Positions 9,396 to 20,505 of a stretch of 64,000 bases of DNA are shown here, piece by piece. This stretch comes from Prasinococcaceae sp. CCMP 1430 (lineage: Eukaryota > Prasinodermophyta > Palmophyllophyceae > Prasinococcales > Prasinococcaceae): contig RQSC01000029.1 in assembly GCA_013416795.1 (NCBI GenBank), forward strand, positions 657,744 to 721,743. Reading direction: 5' to 3'. Position 1 is the stretch's first letter. Every line of letters starts with the position of its first letter. The notes beneath the pieces were generated by a model. It was not told the DNA's origin and searched no databases. It worked only from the letters and a program-made list of their open reading frames with translations. The position numbers were made by a program, and so were the translations under genes.

Positions 9396-9863
9396 ATGTC
9401 GCCCTCGCTCGTTTACCACCTGCTGAAGGTCCCGGAGAAGCGCATCGTCGGCCCTGGCGGCGCGGTGCTCAACCCGCGGCCCGTAGAGGCACCTGCGCGC
9501 AAAAGCGTCGAGCAGGCGCCGCTGTACACGCCGGCGTACGTGCAGCGACTACAGGCAACGGTCGAAGAGACAATTGCGCATTCGCGCGAGCTGCTGGCGA
9601 GGCTCAAGGATCAGCGCCAGCGCGTGGACGACATGGCCGACGAATTGCTGCGCGACGACGGCACGTTCGCGCCGCCGGCTGAGCCCGCATGCACGGACGA
9701 GCGCGCCGCGTGCATCGCGTGCTACGGCGAGCACATCGGCAACAGCAGTGTCCTCAAGTGCGCACCACAGGTCAAGGCGTTCTCAGAATGCGCGCTCAGG
9801 GTGCAGGAGGAATTTTTGCGCGCGCACACTCCAGCCGCCGCACCAGCTGCGGCGGCTCAATAG
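9396..9863 (+). CDS. CHCH-domain protein, MIC19/CHCHD3-like
   Basis: 155 residues from ATG 9396 (first in-frame ATG with plausible composition) to TAG 9861-9863. The N-terminus MSPSLVYHLLKVPEKRIVGP is followed by a helical middle (VEETIAHSRELLARLKDQRQ) and a C-terminal CHCH domain: CIACYGEHIGNSSVLKC then CAPQVKAFSEC, the latter a perfect CX9C with the F-x-x-C pattern of MIC19/MIC25. CHCH proteins are imported into the mitochondrial intermembrane space by the Mia40 relay; MIC19 bridges MICOS and the outer membrane. The first Cys pair is spaced wider (CX12C) than in classic twin CX9C proteins. The MIC19 assignment is tentative; the CHCH domain is clear. Confidence 0.62.
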   Translation: MSPSLVYHLLKVPEKRIVGPGGAVLNPRPVEAPARKSVEQAPLYTPAYVQRLQATVEETIAHSRELLARLKDQRQRVDDMADELLRDDGTFAPPAEPACTDERAACIACYGEHIGNSSVLKCAPQVKAFSECALRVQEEFLRAHTPAAAPAAAAQ

Positions 9864-10082
9864 CGCTGGCGGCGCGAGCGACCGCGCGAGAGCGCACGCC
9901 ACGCACGGCCTTCATGGCCGCGCCTGCGTGCGTCGGGAGCATGTGCACGGAGGTCGACGAGTGGTCTGGCGCCTGCTCTATTCACTAATACTCGACATGG
10001 AATACATGTGCGATTGGATACATTATTGTACACACAAGATTGTCGCGGCTGCAGCGTGCGCGCGTGCCGTGCTCGCACGCGC

Positions 10083-11933
10083 TCACACACTCCGTCGTGC
10101 CTCGCGCGGCTGATGCCGCAGTCGCCACTTGGTCTGCAATCGCCATCGGCTCTTGTCGACCGCCGCGAGCTCTGTCTGCTTGCCGCCCGTGCACTCGGTG
10201 GCAAGCTCCGCCAGATAGCTCTGCAGTAGGAAGAGCTCGCTGTCGGTGCTTCGTCCGCCCTCGCTCGCGAGCGCGTGGTACGTGCCAACGCGTATGCCGC
10301 TGCTGGCGTTGAGGGCGAAGTTGCGAGCGTTGTCATCCACCATCACGCTCGTGTCACGAGAGTAGGAGCGCCCCAAGCTCGCGTGCGCCCAAACCACCTC
10401 GAGCGGCTTGCACGCGCACGCGGGCGCATGCCCCGTCTGCGCGGTGCTGTCGTGCGCCTCCGCTTGCGGTGGCACGGCCTCGCACATCGCCTCGACGCCG
10501 AGCACGCACACGAAGCGCACATCGGTGCGCCCGAGCAGCCCGAGCGCGTGCAGCTTGGTCCACACAACATCACTGGGCGTTTGCGACCACACGCCGAGGT
10601 CGAAGTGCAAGTTCGTGTTCCTAAGGAACTCCTCGAGTCCTGGCCTTGCTGCCGTCGCCGCCTCTGCCGCGTCCCCCCTCCAGCTGGCGTCCGCCAAGGT
10701 GCCGTCTATGTCGAGCACGCACAGCGGCATGCCCTCGCGTGGTGAGTGCAAACGCGAGTCCGTACCCGCATGTGCCACGAATTGCGCACACTCGCGCGCG
10801 TGCGACGCGAGTGCGGTAGGGCCCTCGGGGCTGCGCAGGTCAACGGGCTCGCGAGCGCGTGCGTGCGCACCGCGCGTCCCTGACGGCCTAGCCGTTGGCC
10901 GGCTCGAAGCGTGCGCGCCCGGGGAACGGCCGCTTGCGTTCCACACATTGTGCGGCGGCATTTGCGCAGTGTTTTCAGCTGCGTCTGCGTCGACTCCCCT
11001 CGCGATAGGGGTGCGACAAACGGGGCACTCTGCCGCAGCGCTGAGGCACACACGCGCGTGACAGTCTTCGCACATCACGCGGTGGCCGCACGCGCGTAGC
11101 GTCACAGTGGGCGCCAGGTCCATGCATATCACGCACGTGAGCTCCTCGCACCCGTCGTGTGCATCCGCGTGACGCGTGGTCTGACCACCCCCCTGCTGCC
11201 TGTGGTCTTCCAACCGCGCGTCCACCAGCTTCTGGTACTTCGTGAGCGCGATGTCAAGTACCTCGAGCGCGCCAAATAGCGCTTCCACGTCTGCGGGAGC
11301 CACAGCGTCAGCGGCGCCACCACCACCGATAGCGGCGTGGCGGAGCACCTCCTGGGCCCCCGCACAACTTGTCGCCAGATCGCGTATGAGCGAGTCAGCT
11401 CCTCCGCCCCCACCCGCGCCAGCGCACACGCCATCGCTCGCGTGCACACCGGGCACGCTTGTCGCGCGCCGACGCTCGAACTCCGACTCAAGGACCTCGC
11501 TCAACACCTCGGCGTAGCCGCGCGCGTCGCGGATGGTCGAACGGAAAGCTGACTTGCCGTGCGCCGTTGCGCGCGCATGTGTGTTGCTACCCTCCTCTTC
11601 CCAGCGCGCATGTGTCCCGCCCTCCGCTGGGGGCGTCCCCGGCCACAAGGGCGCGGAGGGCCCTGCGGGCGTCGACGGCGACGACGGCAGGCTTAGCGAG
11701 CGCGGTAGCGCTGTGGCATCCATCGAGGGCGGTCGCAGAGACACACTCGCGAGCGGATCATCTCTGTCGCCACCCACAACATCAACCTCAACAGCCACGA
11801 ACACGTCGTCAAGGGAGGTGGCAGCGCATGCACGTGGGCGCGGGTGCGGGAACATGGGCGAAGTGAAGCCCTGATCGTCGCGCGCTCCCCCGCGCGGGTA
11901 TGCACGTGCGGAAGAAAAGGAGACCGAGCCCCC

Positions 11934-11965
<32 letters not shown>

Positions 11966-12614
11966 CCCCGCCGCCGCTGCCGCCGCTGCCCCCGCCGCCG
12001 CTGCCGCCACCGACCCTGCCGCCACCGTCGCTGTCGCCACCGCCGCTGCCACTTGCGTTCCCCACCACACCACGCAGACCGCTCACGTCTTGCACATTTC
12101 CTCCGTCTGTCTCGCGCGCCCACAAGCTCAGTTGCTCGCCCGCGAGTACACGTGGGTGCGGGAAGTGCACGTCGTTCTGCGCGTGCATGTGCACGTAGAC
12201 CTCGACAAGCGGGCCGAGCGGCTCTCCGGAGTGTTGCGCGCACTCAGCCCAGGCACGAACGAGCGCGAGGCAGCCAGCGAACGCCGCGTCGCGCCCCTCA
12301 CCCCCGCCGCGTGCGCCCTCCTTGAGAAAGCGTAGCGAGTTGAGGCCATGGAGCAACGGGTCGAGCAGCGCGCGCTCGCATGCGGCTGCGCGTAGCCGCG
12401 GTCCGCCGCGCGCGAGGCAGGCGTCCAGCGCGACGAACGCCGCGTACGTCGCGCGCGCTCCCCTACCGCGCCGCTTGGCGCGCGCACCGAGCGCCGCGAC
12501 ACACGCATGCGGGTCCGCTCGCGCCAGCTGCAGGAGGCGCTGGCCCGCGGACGACTGGAGCTCGAAGCAGTCGCCGAGCGTCGCCTCCGCCACGATGCGC
12601 TCGGCGACCTTCAT
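10083..12614 (-). CDS. VHS/ENTH-like + RING finger + FCP1/UBLCP1-like HAD phosphatase fusion
   Basis: Single exon of 843 residues from ATG 12612-12614. Residues 1 to about 170 are an all-helical VHS/ENTH-like domain (MKVAERIVAEATLGDCFELQ ... ARATYAAFVALDACLARGG). A low-complexity Gly/Ser linker follows (11930-12060 in the DNA), then a helical segment resembling a GAT/TOM1 core (ALFGALEVLDIALTKYQKLV). About 490-535 is a RING finger, CVIC...CGHRVMCEDC...CPVC, with C3HC4 spacing. About 625-790 is a HAD phosphatase of the FCP1/UBLCP1 type: LDIDGTLAD (catalytic DxDGT), FDLGVWSQT, CKPLEVVW and MVDDNARNF. UBLCP1 dephosphorylates the proteasome and VHS-GAT proteins bind ubiquitin, so a ubiquitin-linked E3/phosphatase role is inferred. 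The start at 12614 is chosen because upstream residues are Arg-rich noise. Confidence 0.72.
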
Positions 12615-12959
12615 CGCCGCGCAGGCGCGCGCGGGCGGGAGGGCGCGGGGGGCGGGCGGATGGGTGTGATGCCGCCCGCCCCGCCCGAGCGCGCGCGCCG
12701 CCGCGCGCGCTCTGACAGCACCCGCGCTACGACGCCAACCGTCACATCGCCCCCCACCCGCGCCCACCCAAAAAACAAGCGTGCGCTCTCGCCTGCGCCA
12801 CATTTCACGCGCGGTGCGCGGGAGCGCGTGCGCCCGGCGCCCAGGCGCCGTGGCCACGCCGAGCGCCGACGAGGAGCCCGCCGTGCCGAGCATCTGTGGG
12901 GAGTCGGGCGGGCGGTCGGCAGGGGCAGTCCAGGCTCGGGCGCGAGCGCGTCGCTGACG
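12615..12959. promoter_or_regulatory. compact divergent promoter region
   Basis: 345 nt between the start codons of the VHS-RING-HAD gene (minus) and the BLOS1 gene (plus). GC-rich, with a short AACAAGCG-type patch near 12773. A shared bidirectional promoter is inferred from geometry only. Confidence 0.35.
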
Positions 12960-13477
12960 ATGGCGGCGCCGCGGGGGTCGCTGGGCGAGGACTTGGCTGC
13001 GCAGCCCGAGGAGGCGCCAGTGCTACCTGTGGCGGCGGCCATGGCGGCGGCGCAAAGGGCGCTGGGCGACGCGGTGCATGCAGATGCCCGTGCTGCGTAC
13101 GCCACGCAGCGCGCGCTCGAGGAGGAGTGCCGCGAAGCACGTGACGCTGCGAGGCGCTTCGCAGCAGCGGCTGCGCGCTGGCGGAAGGTAACGCACTGCT
13201 CAGAGCGCTGAGGCGCGTGCGTCGATGCAAGCGTGCGCCTGTATACTTACATAGTCTCCCCCGCACTCCCACGCGCGCGTTGTCCCTCTGATCCCCACGC
13301 CATCCCACATCTCCTCTCTCTCAGGAGGTGGGCCAGTTCGACGCCGCGCTGCGCACGATGGGCGACGTGGACAACTGGGCAGCGTGCGTGGCGGCTGACG
13401 TAGCGACCGTCGCGAAGACGCTCGAGAAAGTCGCCGCGAAGAATGCAGATGCGGGAGGCTCACTGGGCCGACAATAA
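12960..13477 (+). CDS. BLOC1S1: BLOC-1 subunit 1 (BLOS1/GCN5L1)
   Basis: Two exons, 12960..13187 and 13325..13477 (126 residues; human protein 125), with donor AAG/GTAACG and acceptor CTCTCTCTCAG. The run VLPVAAAMAAAQRALGDAVH, YATQRALEEECREARDAARR, then exon 2 EVGQFDAALRTMGDVDNWAA and VATVAKTLEKV parallels the whole BLOS1 sequence (QRKLDHEVKTLQ, NFNQALKEIGDVENWARSIE, ATALEYV). BLOS1 is a coiled-coil subunit of BLOC-1/BORC complexes that position endosomes and lysosomes, and is also known as GCN5L1 in mitochondria. The length and both conserved blocks make the assignment secure. It converges on the EXS gene. Confidence 0.88.
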
Positions 13478-13616
13478 GTCCATAATATTTTGCGCGAGCG
13501 ACCGCGCATGCCAGCTAGGGGCGTGCGCAGCGCGAGAGGCAGCGCGCCGAGACTGTCGCAAATAATTGCACGTGGTTTGTAGATACTGTAGAGACATCAA
13601 CCAACGCGGCTCGTGA

Positions 13617-15386
13617 TTACACCGCACCTAGCAGAATGAGCCCGCCCAGCAGGCCTAGCGCCCCCGTGAGCGCAAACGCAGACCAAGCGTCGCCTCTGTT
13701 GCCTCCAGCTTGGGGCTGCCCGGCCCCGACGGCGGCGCCGGCCGGGGCAGCGGCGTCGCGGGGCAGCAGCGGTGTTTTCCCCGTCTTCGAGGAGGCAAGC
13801 GACCCAGAACCCATCGGCAGCATGCCAACGCGCCCCGACTCCGATCTCGGCATCAGCGCGAAACTTTCTACCGAGCGCAGCGCTCTGCCTCGCGTGGCGT
13901 TTTCCAGCCTGAAGAGCACCCACACGCCGCGCCGCGCGATCTCTGTCGCCTGCAGCGCCATCGAGATACTCCGCGTAGATGCACCGAGGAGGTCGGGAGG
14001 CAGGACCCAGACCAGCCACGCGTATCGTGCCACTGCATTCCACACAAGTGCGAGCCTAAAGGCCGGGCGCGAAAAGTGCCCCAGGGTGGAGCGGAGCCTC
14101 CACGCGAACAGTCCGCCGCCGAAATCCACACAGTCCCAGTCGAAGCGCACGTCCCACAGGCAGGCATACGTCGAGGCGAGCGCTGCCGCTGCCACCCAGA
14201 GCTTGAATACGTGTGGTGCCTTCGGACTGCCTGCCATCGCGAGCCTCGCGTACTCCGCCTGCAACGCCCCGCGGGGGAACGCGCAGCAGTACTTCAGCGC
14301 ATTGAAGAACGGCACGTACTCGCGGTCGTCCCGGCACTGACGCGCGCACTGCGCCAGCCGTATGGCGAAGGGCCACATCAGGAACAGCGCTGCCACACCC
14401 AGCGGGGGATGCAAACACATCCGCGCCCCTTCGCTGGCACCCATGAAGGGTGCCAACACCCATCCGCCCACACTCGCCACGAACGGCTGCAAGAGTGTGC
14501 ACAGAGCGAGGGGGGCGTCATGAAAGGCCCCCGCGAGGCTTGTCAGGACATCCGCGAGAATGCCGTCCGCGAAGTGCGTAGGCACGAAAGGCGAGGCGAC
14601 GCATCGTGCCAGCGACTTGCCGAGAGCGCGCAGGCGCACGGAGGTCTCGGCGCACATTGCCGCAGATACCACGATTCCCACCGGCAAGGCCACTACAGTC
14701 ACGAGCTGCAGCACGCTGGCCTGCTGTTGTGACCATAGATTCAGGCCTACCATGTCTTCGCATCCAAGGATGACTCCCACGGCACATGTCCACGTCGAGG
14801 CCGCCACCAGTGCAAGGCGCATCGCATGCACATGCTCTGCGTTGCCGGCGCCGGGGTACGAGCTGCGAAGTGCCGCTTCGGCGTCGAGCCGTGCCGAATG
14901 CATCGCCAACTGCGCCGCGCCCCACGCCGCGAGCATGAGCACACACATCGCTGGCGGTCGAAGAGCGCTGTCGAATCGCCTGAGAGCTGCGTCTTCGCGC
15001 GCCACCGACGCGAGGTACGCTTCGGACAAACCTCCGGCGTGCTGTTGCGCTGCGCGCTGCGCGGCGGCGGCGGCCTGTTGGGACAGGGCGTGACTAGCGT
15101 CTGCAGCCAGCAGCAGCGATGCCGCTGACGCCCCCTCGTGCGCCGCAGCGTCTCTGGGAAGCGCCGGCCCCCCGCCGGCACCCTCAGACGCCACGCGCAG
15201 CCCCAGCGCAAAGGCGATGCGCGCCGCCGCCGCGAGCGGCGCGAGGCGTCCCCCTGCCGCCCGCACTGCCGCTGCCACCGCCGCAGCCACCCGCCGCCCG
15301 CCGCCGGGCACCCGCGCCCCGCCCGCCGAGGACGGGAGGACGACGAAGAATGCCGCGCCGGCCGCCCAACAAAAACCCGCGCCCAC
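13617..15386 (-). CDS. EXS-domain multi-pass membrane protein (ERD1/XPR1 family)
   Basis: 589-codon frame ending at TAA 13617-13619. Several hydrophobic helices (RPPAMCVLMLAAWGAAQLAM, SVLQLVTVVALPVGIVVSAA, LGVAALFLMWPFAIRLAQCA) precede EXS hallmarks: VPTHFADGILADVLTSLAGA, FFNALKYCCAFPRGALQAEY, KLWVAAAALASTYACLWDVR FDWDC and RLALVWNAVARYAWLVWVLP. EXS (PF03124) proteins include yeast Erd1 (Golgi retention and phosphate recycling) and XPR1/PHO1 phosphate exporters. No SPX domain is seen, favouring an ERD1-type Golgi protein. The frame begins with GTG and has no ATG before residue about 147, so a first exon probably lies upstream. Confidence 0.8.
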   Translation of the reverse strand: MGAGFCWAAGAAFFVVLPSSAGGARVPGGGRRVAAAVAAAVRAAGGRLAPLAAAARIAFALGLRVASEGAGGGPALPRDAAAHEGASAASLLLAADASHALSQQAAAAAQRAAQQHAGGLSEAYLASVAREDAALRRFDSALRPPAMCVLMLAAWGAAQLAMHSARLDAEAALRSSYPGAGNAEHVHAMRLALVAASTWTCAVGVILGCEDMVGLNLWSQQQASVLQLVTVVALPVGIVVSAAMCAETSVRLRALGKSLARCVASPFVPTHFADGILADVLTSLAGAFHDAPLALCTLLQPFVASVGGWVLAPFMGASEGARMCLHPPLGVAALFLMWPFAIRLAQCARQCRDDREYVPFFNALKYCCAFPRGALQAEYARLAMAGSPKAPHVFKLWVAAAALASTYACLWDVRFDWDCVDFGGGLFAWRLRSTLGHFSRPAFRLALVWNAVARYAWLVWVLPPDLLGASTRSISMALQATEIARRGVWVLFRLENATRGRALRSVESFALMPRSESGRVGMLPMGSGSLASSKTGKTPLLPRDAAAPAGAAVGAGQPQAGGNRGDAWSAFALTGALGLLGGLILLGAV

Positions 15387-16007
15387 GCCGCCCGCGCTCC
15401 CTCTGGCACCGCGGGCGGACCTCCCAACACCCAGGCCGCCCCTCCCCCGCGCCCCGCGCGGCGCAGCTCAGTGTTGCCAACGCTGGCGCGCAGTCCGTCC
15501 GATATGCAAATGCGTTTTGATATCTGCATTGCATTATGATATGCGCTATCCGACATGGCTCGGGGCCTGCGCTGCTTGGCGCGCATTCGATCAGACCTTC
15601 CCGCACGCTCGTATCATGTCTCATTGGATGTGTGCTGTGACATTCATTTCGATATGAGATTTCACGCACACAATGACTCCGATGTGCCGCGCTGTGGTGT
15701 GCTGCGCGCAGGCGATTGATTGGATTGCGGGATGAGCGCGGGCGAAGGTGGGGGAGGTGTGTGTGGGTGTGTGTGTGGTGTGGTGCTGGGCGCCTCAGGC
15801 TCGCGTGCCGTGCCGGGCGGCGCCACAGCCCGCGCGGGGTGCGCGGGCGAAGGCGGGGGTAGGTAGGTAGGAGGTAGGTGGGGGGCGCGGCGGCGGTGGA
15901 GGCTGCGGCGGTGCCGATGGCGGCCGCGATCGTGCGGGCGTCGGCGGTCGGCGGCGGGCGGGGAGACGCGCGCGCGCCGGCTCCGCGGGCGCATTTTGCG
16001 CGCAGCA
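15387..16007. promoter_or_regulatory. divergent intergenic region with lower-GC core and GT/AGGT repeats
   Basis: 620 nt between the EXS gene (minus) and the DUF1769 gene (plus). The core at 15480-15690 is clearly lower in GC, with several ATATC/GATAT and ATGCAAATGC motifs. 15750-15780 is a GTGT-rich run and 15855-15880 carries GTAGGTAGGTAGGAGGTAGG. No gene is seen. Confidence 0.4.
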
Positions 16008-17897
16008 ATGTCGGCTGCGGGCGCTGGGGACGCGGACGCGGGCAGCGAGTCTCGCGAGCGCGCAGGGAGGGCGACGACCAAGCGCGCGCGGTTGCCGATG
16101 CGGATGGGCGCCCGTTTCGCACGGGCGTGCTGGCGGTGGGTGCTCGGCGGGCTCGCTGGCGGCGGGGCAGCTCTGGAGGGCGCGTGGCGATTCGCCGGGC
16201 AGCACCCTGAGGACGCGATCCTGAGCCCCATCACGCTCGCGGCGGCGCTTGTCGCGCGCCGACGCTGGCTGCACGGCAGGCATCGTGAGCAAGAAGACGC
16301 ACGACGCGTGGCATGTATGGACGAGGATGACAACAACAGCCGGGGAGCTGCGGCAATGTTCGTTAACGGCCCTGGCGCGCTCAGACTTAGGGGCAGTCGC
16401 AGCGTCGGCGCTCTCACCGGACACCGCCATCATCGTTCCGGCGGCAGCAGCAGCTCGCTCGAGTCATACCCTGACGATGCCAACGCAGTAGCAACAGGGA
16501 CGTTCCCGAGGCCAGCGATGGCATCGAGGAGAGCGCTCAGTGCTGGCAGCCTGGCCACGCGCACACGACAGGGACTTGAAGGCCGCGCGGGCGCATCGAC
16601 AGCAGGCGACGGCGAGCACGAGGGCTCTGATACCGACACCGCATCGAGCGCGACAAGGGGGGCACTCGCGCACTGGCCGAACCATCCAGTGATGATCGTA
16701 GATGCAGGCAACGATCGCGCGATCCGACACTCGACCCACGGCAACGTAGGCGCGAGCGGCGCTGGTGAACCGATTAGCGGCTCAGATACAGAATCCGAGC
16801 ACTTGGCACAGCCTGAGCAGCGGCACCTCCCTCATGGGCTCCCCTTCGCTTTCGAGACAGATATTTTTAGTGGGCAAGCCGTGATATATCTCCGCGGCGT
16901 CCCAAGCGATGACGAGGATGCCAATGCTGCATACTTTGCGGGGCGCAAGCGCACGTACGCGTACCGAGTGCAGGGGCGTTTCAAGCGGCGCTGCCGCGGG
17001 GACGAGCTGCTCTCTGGCTACGCTTATCAACGCGGCTTCACGGATATGCCAGCGCCCTGGCTGGTGGCAGTGGGGTGCACATTGATTGCCCGCCTTGTGC
17101 CAGGCGTGTCATTCAACCTCAATGGAGCAACGCCGCACATACTCGGGCGGCTCGGGGCGACCGTGCAGCGCATGTCAGTTGACGTGCCTGGCGACGAGCC
17201 GGACCTTGCATCTCACGAGGTGCATGAAAAGTGCGCTCTCCTTGGTGGAGAGTTTGCGCGCAATGGGGCATCTACCGGCCCGCGCCAGGCGCGCCTCCGG
17301 AAGAAATTGTTCTCGACTGACGCTGCCGCGGAGTATTTTTTCTCTCCAGAAGTGCGTCAGACAGGCATGGCTCTGACTTCGCCAATGGCGCTTCCTCGCT
17401 AATGGCGCTTCCTCGCTCACCGCTGCGAGTTGTGCGCGGCGGCGACTACGCACGTCTAGTTGTTTGCCTGTGGCTCCTTAGCGTGGCGTAGCGCACTTTT
17501 TAGCACGCAACTGACGCCTGCCGAATCTCGATGTGCTTGCCTGCCGATGTCTGCCATACACTATCGACTGCGCTGCGTCCACATACCGGCGACCACGTGA
17601 CCCTTCTGTGCGCAGCACGTCTACACATTTGATGTGTACAACAACAACCTGTCCTTCACGCCGTCCGTGGAACTCTCGCTCGGCGGCGGGATGGTTCGGC
17701 TCGACCTGGCCCATCGTCTCAATCACCAGCCAGTCCAAGTGCTGGCGTTGTACGCGCAGCGGCCCGACTCCGGCGCGGTCGTTCGTGTCGGCGCCACCGC
17801 GGATGCGAACTGGGAGGCGCTGTGGGACTGGGAGCTGTGGCATGCCGACTTGCTCCTGCCGAGAGCCGCGGAGCGCGATGGCGCGGGCGACTACTGA
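16008..17897 (+). CDS. DUF1769-domain protein
   Basis: Two exons, 16008..17351 and 17616..17897 (541 residues), donor GAA/GTGCGT, acceptor TGCGCAG, phase 0. Residues 1-270 are basic then Ser/Gly/His rich and likely disordered, apart from an Ala/Trp-rich hydrophobic patch near 30-60. The C-terminal half matches DUF1769 (PF08588) in order: FETDIFSGQAVIYLRG, TYAYRVQGRFKRRCRGDELL, SGYAYQRGF, LIARLVPGVSFNLNGATPHI, then HVYTFDVYNNNLSFTPSVEL and RLNHQPVQVLALYAQ. The family, known mainly from fungi and protists, has no established function that I know of. Exon 2 continues the conserved block exactly, which validates the splice. Confidence 0.75.
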
Positions 17898-18407
17898 CAA
17901 GACCAGACCCGCGCATGCCTATGGACGCCCGGCCGCGGGCGCGAGCTCTCGACTCGACAAGATGGCCAACATCGAAGCTCTCGCGCCACCTCTCTAGAGT
18001 TAGCTAGCCAGTTGCCACGACGCCACATGACTGAAATGCTGTCTGATGTGCAGGCGGTGCATTTTACCACCCTTTCGGACGCGACGAGGGCGACCCGCGC
18101 CACACAGCGCACCGGGCGGGGCGCCAACCTGCGCGCGTGCGGGCGCGGGCGTGGGAAACCCAGGAGGGGTGGCAAAGCCTTGCCTCCCGTGGACCAGAGC
18201 CCTGCGTGCGCCGCGCCACTCTGCGCTGCGCGCGACACGGCCCGCGGCGCGCGCCGGGCGACGCGAGCAGCGCGCCGCTGTGCGCTTCGTGCTGGCACGT
18301 GGACACGTTCGCGCGCGAGGGTGCACCCCACTCCGCTGTCCTGTAGCTCTGTTGCGAACGCACGCGCGCGCGCGTGCCCGCGGAGCGGCGCTCGTGTGTG
18401 GTGCGTC
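17898..18407. other. intergenic/5' leader, no gene recognised
   Basis: 510 nt between the DUF1769 stop and the DUF1350 start. GC-rich, with an open frame running into the DUF1350 first exon whose composition (Arg/Ala/Cys) is not protein-like; treated as promoter plus 5' UTR. Confidence 0.35.
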
Positions 18408-20075
18408 ATGCATACTTTCTTGGCGGGCGCGGCCCCATGCGCCGGCGCGCATTCGGCGCGAGCTATTGCGCGCACGCAGCGGACACCGCGGCCATGCACA
18501 GCAGGGGCAGCAAGCAGAGCTGGATCTGGCGCGGGCCTCCCCTCGCCCGGCGGCATCACATCGCTGCAAGACCTCATGGAAGCAGGTGTGCACACGCTCG
18601 CCACCCCAACCCCCACCCGGCGCCCCGCCAGTGTCACTCGCAGCAAGCTGTTCTGACGGGCTGCGCCTGCGTACGCCGATGCACGCACGCACTGCCCACG
18701 CGCGCTCGTACGCGCAGGCGCCGACGCGACGGGCATCCTGGAGCACTGGGAGGAGGTCGACGGAGGCGCCTGGGTGCTGCGCCCCCCAGTCGACCGCGAG
18801 CCAGTCGCGGCGGTCCACTTCGTCGGTGGCGCCTTCGTTGGCGCAGCTCCGCAGCTCACGTATGGCGCGTTCCTGCAGGCGCTTGCCGAGTACGGCGTGT
18901 TAGTGGTGGCCACGCCCTACCGTACGTCGCTCGACCAGTACGCCGTCGCGCAGGAGATTCAGTTCTGCTACGATCGCGCCGAGCGCGCGCTGGGCGACGA
19001 GCTCTCCTCACTGCCGTGCTTCGGACTGGGCCACTCTCTGGGCGCGCTGCTGCTCTTGCTCGGTGGCGCTCGCTTCGCGCCCGCGCGCGCGGGGAATGTC
19101 CTGATGAGCTTCAATTGCCGACGGCTGTCGGACGCGGTGCCGCTGTTCGACCCCGCGCTCGCGCCGCTCACGGAGGCGCTCGGCCCGCCGCTGCGCGAGA
19201 CCTTCGTCGCGCTGGGTGGCGCGCGCGCACGCGAGGCGCTGCGCGCGCCGCTTGGGGCGGCCGCAGAGGCGCTGCCGCCGCTGGCGCGGCAGCTGCTGCC
19301 TCTCGTGCAGCAGCTCGATGCGCTCGCTGAGGACTTCGCGGATGCCACGGCGGCGGGCGACTTCACTCCGACGCCCGACGAGGCTCGAAAACTCATCTGC
19401 GCCAAGTACGCCGTCAGGAAGGTCCGCGCGCTCGTGCGGTTGCGGGCGAGCGCATCACGCGCGCCCCCCTGCAGGCCATCGCATGCTCACTCCTCACCCA
19501 CTGACCCTGGCGCCCTGGCGCGCCACTGCGCATCCATCCCTGCTCGAATGCGCATGCAGAACCTCCTCCTGCGCTTCCGAGAGGACGACATCGACGAGAC
19601 CTCAGCCCTCGCCGCGGCGCTGCTCGCGCCCGGTTCCGCGGCATCGTCCGAGCTGGACTTGCGCGTGGTCTCGCTGGAGGGCGGCCACGCGCGTCCCAAC
19701 GCGCAGGTGCTACCCTACCTGGACGTCGCCGTGCCGCCCGAGGTGGCGGACGCCGCGGCGGCATCAGGTGCGGTCCTGCAGGGCCTGGCGGATTCGCTTG
19801 GCCCGCTGGCGGACACGATTGTCGCCGCCGGCGTGGGCACCAACACCCCGGTGGGTGCGCTCGCGCAGGAGGCAGCGGCGAGCGCGGCGGCGAACGTGCG
19901 TGAGCTTGGCGGCGCATTCGAGGCGGCGTCCAAGGTGGGCTCGACTGCCAAGGCCACAGCTGCGCAGAACCTCGCCACGGAGGAGGATCTCTCCGACCTC
20001 GCGCGCGGCATCGCCAAGTGGATGGCCGACGGCGAGGACCCCGAGCGCACGTGCTTCCCCGAAGGGCGCCGGTGA
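18408..20075 (+). CDS. DUF1350 family protein (plastid, alpha/beta-hydrolase-like)
   Basis: Three exons, 18408..18585, 18718..19421 and 19560..20075, all in phase (465 residues). Exon 1 begins MHTFLAGAAPCAGAHSARAI and is Ala/Arg/Ser/Thr rich with few acidic residues, like a plastid transit peptide. Exon 2 carries the DUF1350 (PF07082) signature: AAVHFVGGAFVGAAPQLTY, YGVLVVATPYRTSLDQ, LPCFGLGHSLGALLLLLGG (a lipase-like GHS nucleophile elbow) and NVLMSFNCR. Exon 3 gives NLLLRFREDDIDET and LEGGHARP, with the Asp and His expected for a hydrolase triad. The C-terminus is an Ala-rich helical extension. DUF1350 proteins occur in cyanobacteria and plastids; the enzymatic role is unproven. A TGTAA lies 73 nt after the stop. 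Confidence 0.85.
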
Positions 20076-20505
20076 CGGCGCGCGCTCGCGCGCGTCGTGG
20101 GGGACCGACACTCGCGCGTGATGGCGACGGAACGCGTCGGTGCAACCTGTAACATGTCTTTGTTGTTGTGTCCTAAGAATGGCTGGGTCCTATACATTTC
20201 ACACATGGAAGTACTACCGTCTCGGACGGTAGGCAGTATCGCGCCGCTCACGCGGGTGCCCGCGCGCCCCGCGCGGTGGGTGGGCTCTGCGCGCGCGCGC
20301 TCTGTTGCTGTTGACTCACCCCAGAACCTCGTGGGTTCACGCCCTAAGCACTCCACACGTGTCACTCGGGAAGTCCCCATCAGCGCGTACGCCCTCGCCC
20401 TCGCCCTCGCCCGCGCCCACGCCCGCGCCGACGTTCTGGCACACGCCTGCGCGCCCGCTCGCGTGCTTGCGCGCGTGCCGCACGGCCCCTTGTCGCCCGC
20501 TGCGC
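20076..20505. other. convergent intergenic region, 3' UTRs
   Basis: 430 nt between two convergent stop codons. It includes a TGTAA poly(A)-like motif at 20148-20152 and a GCCCTC-type tandem repeat near 20391-20435. No gene is seen. Confidence 0.4.
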
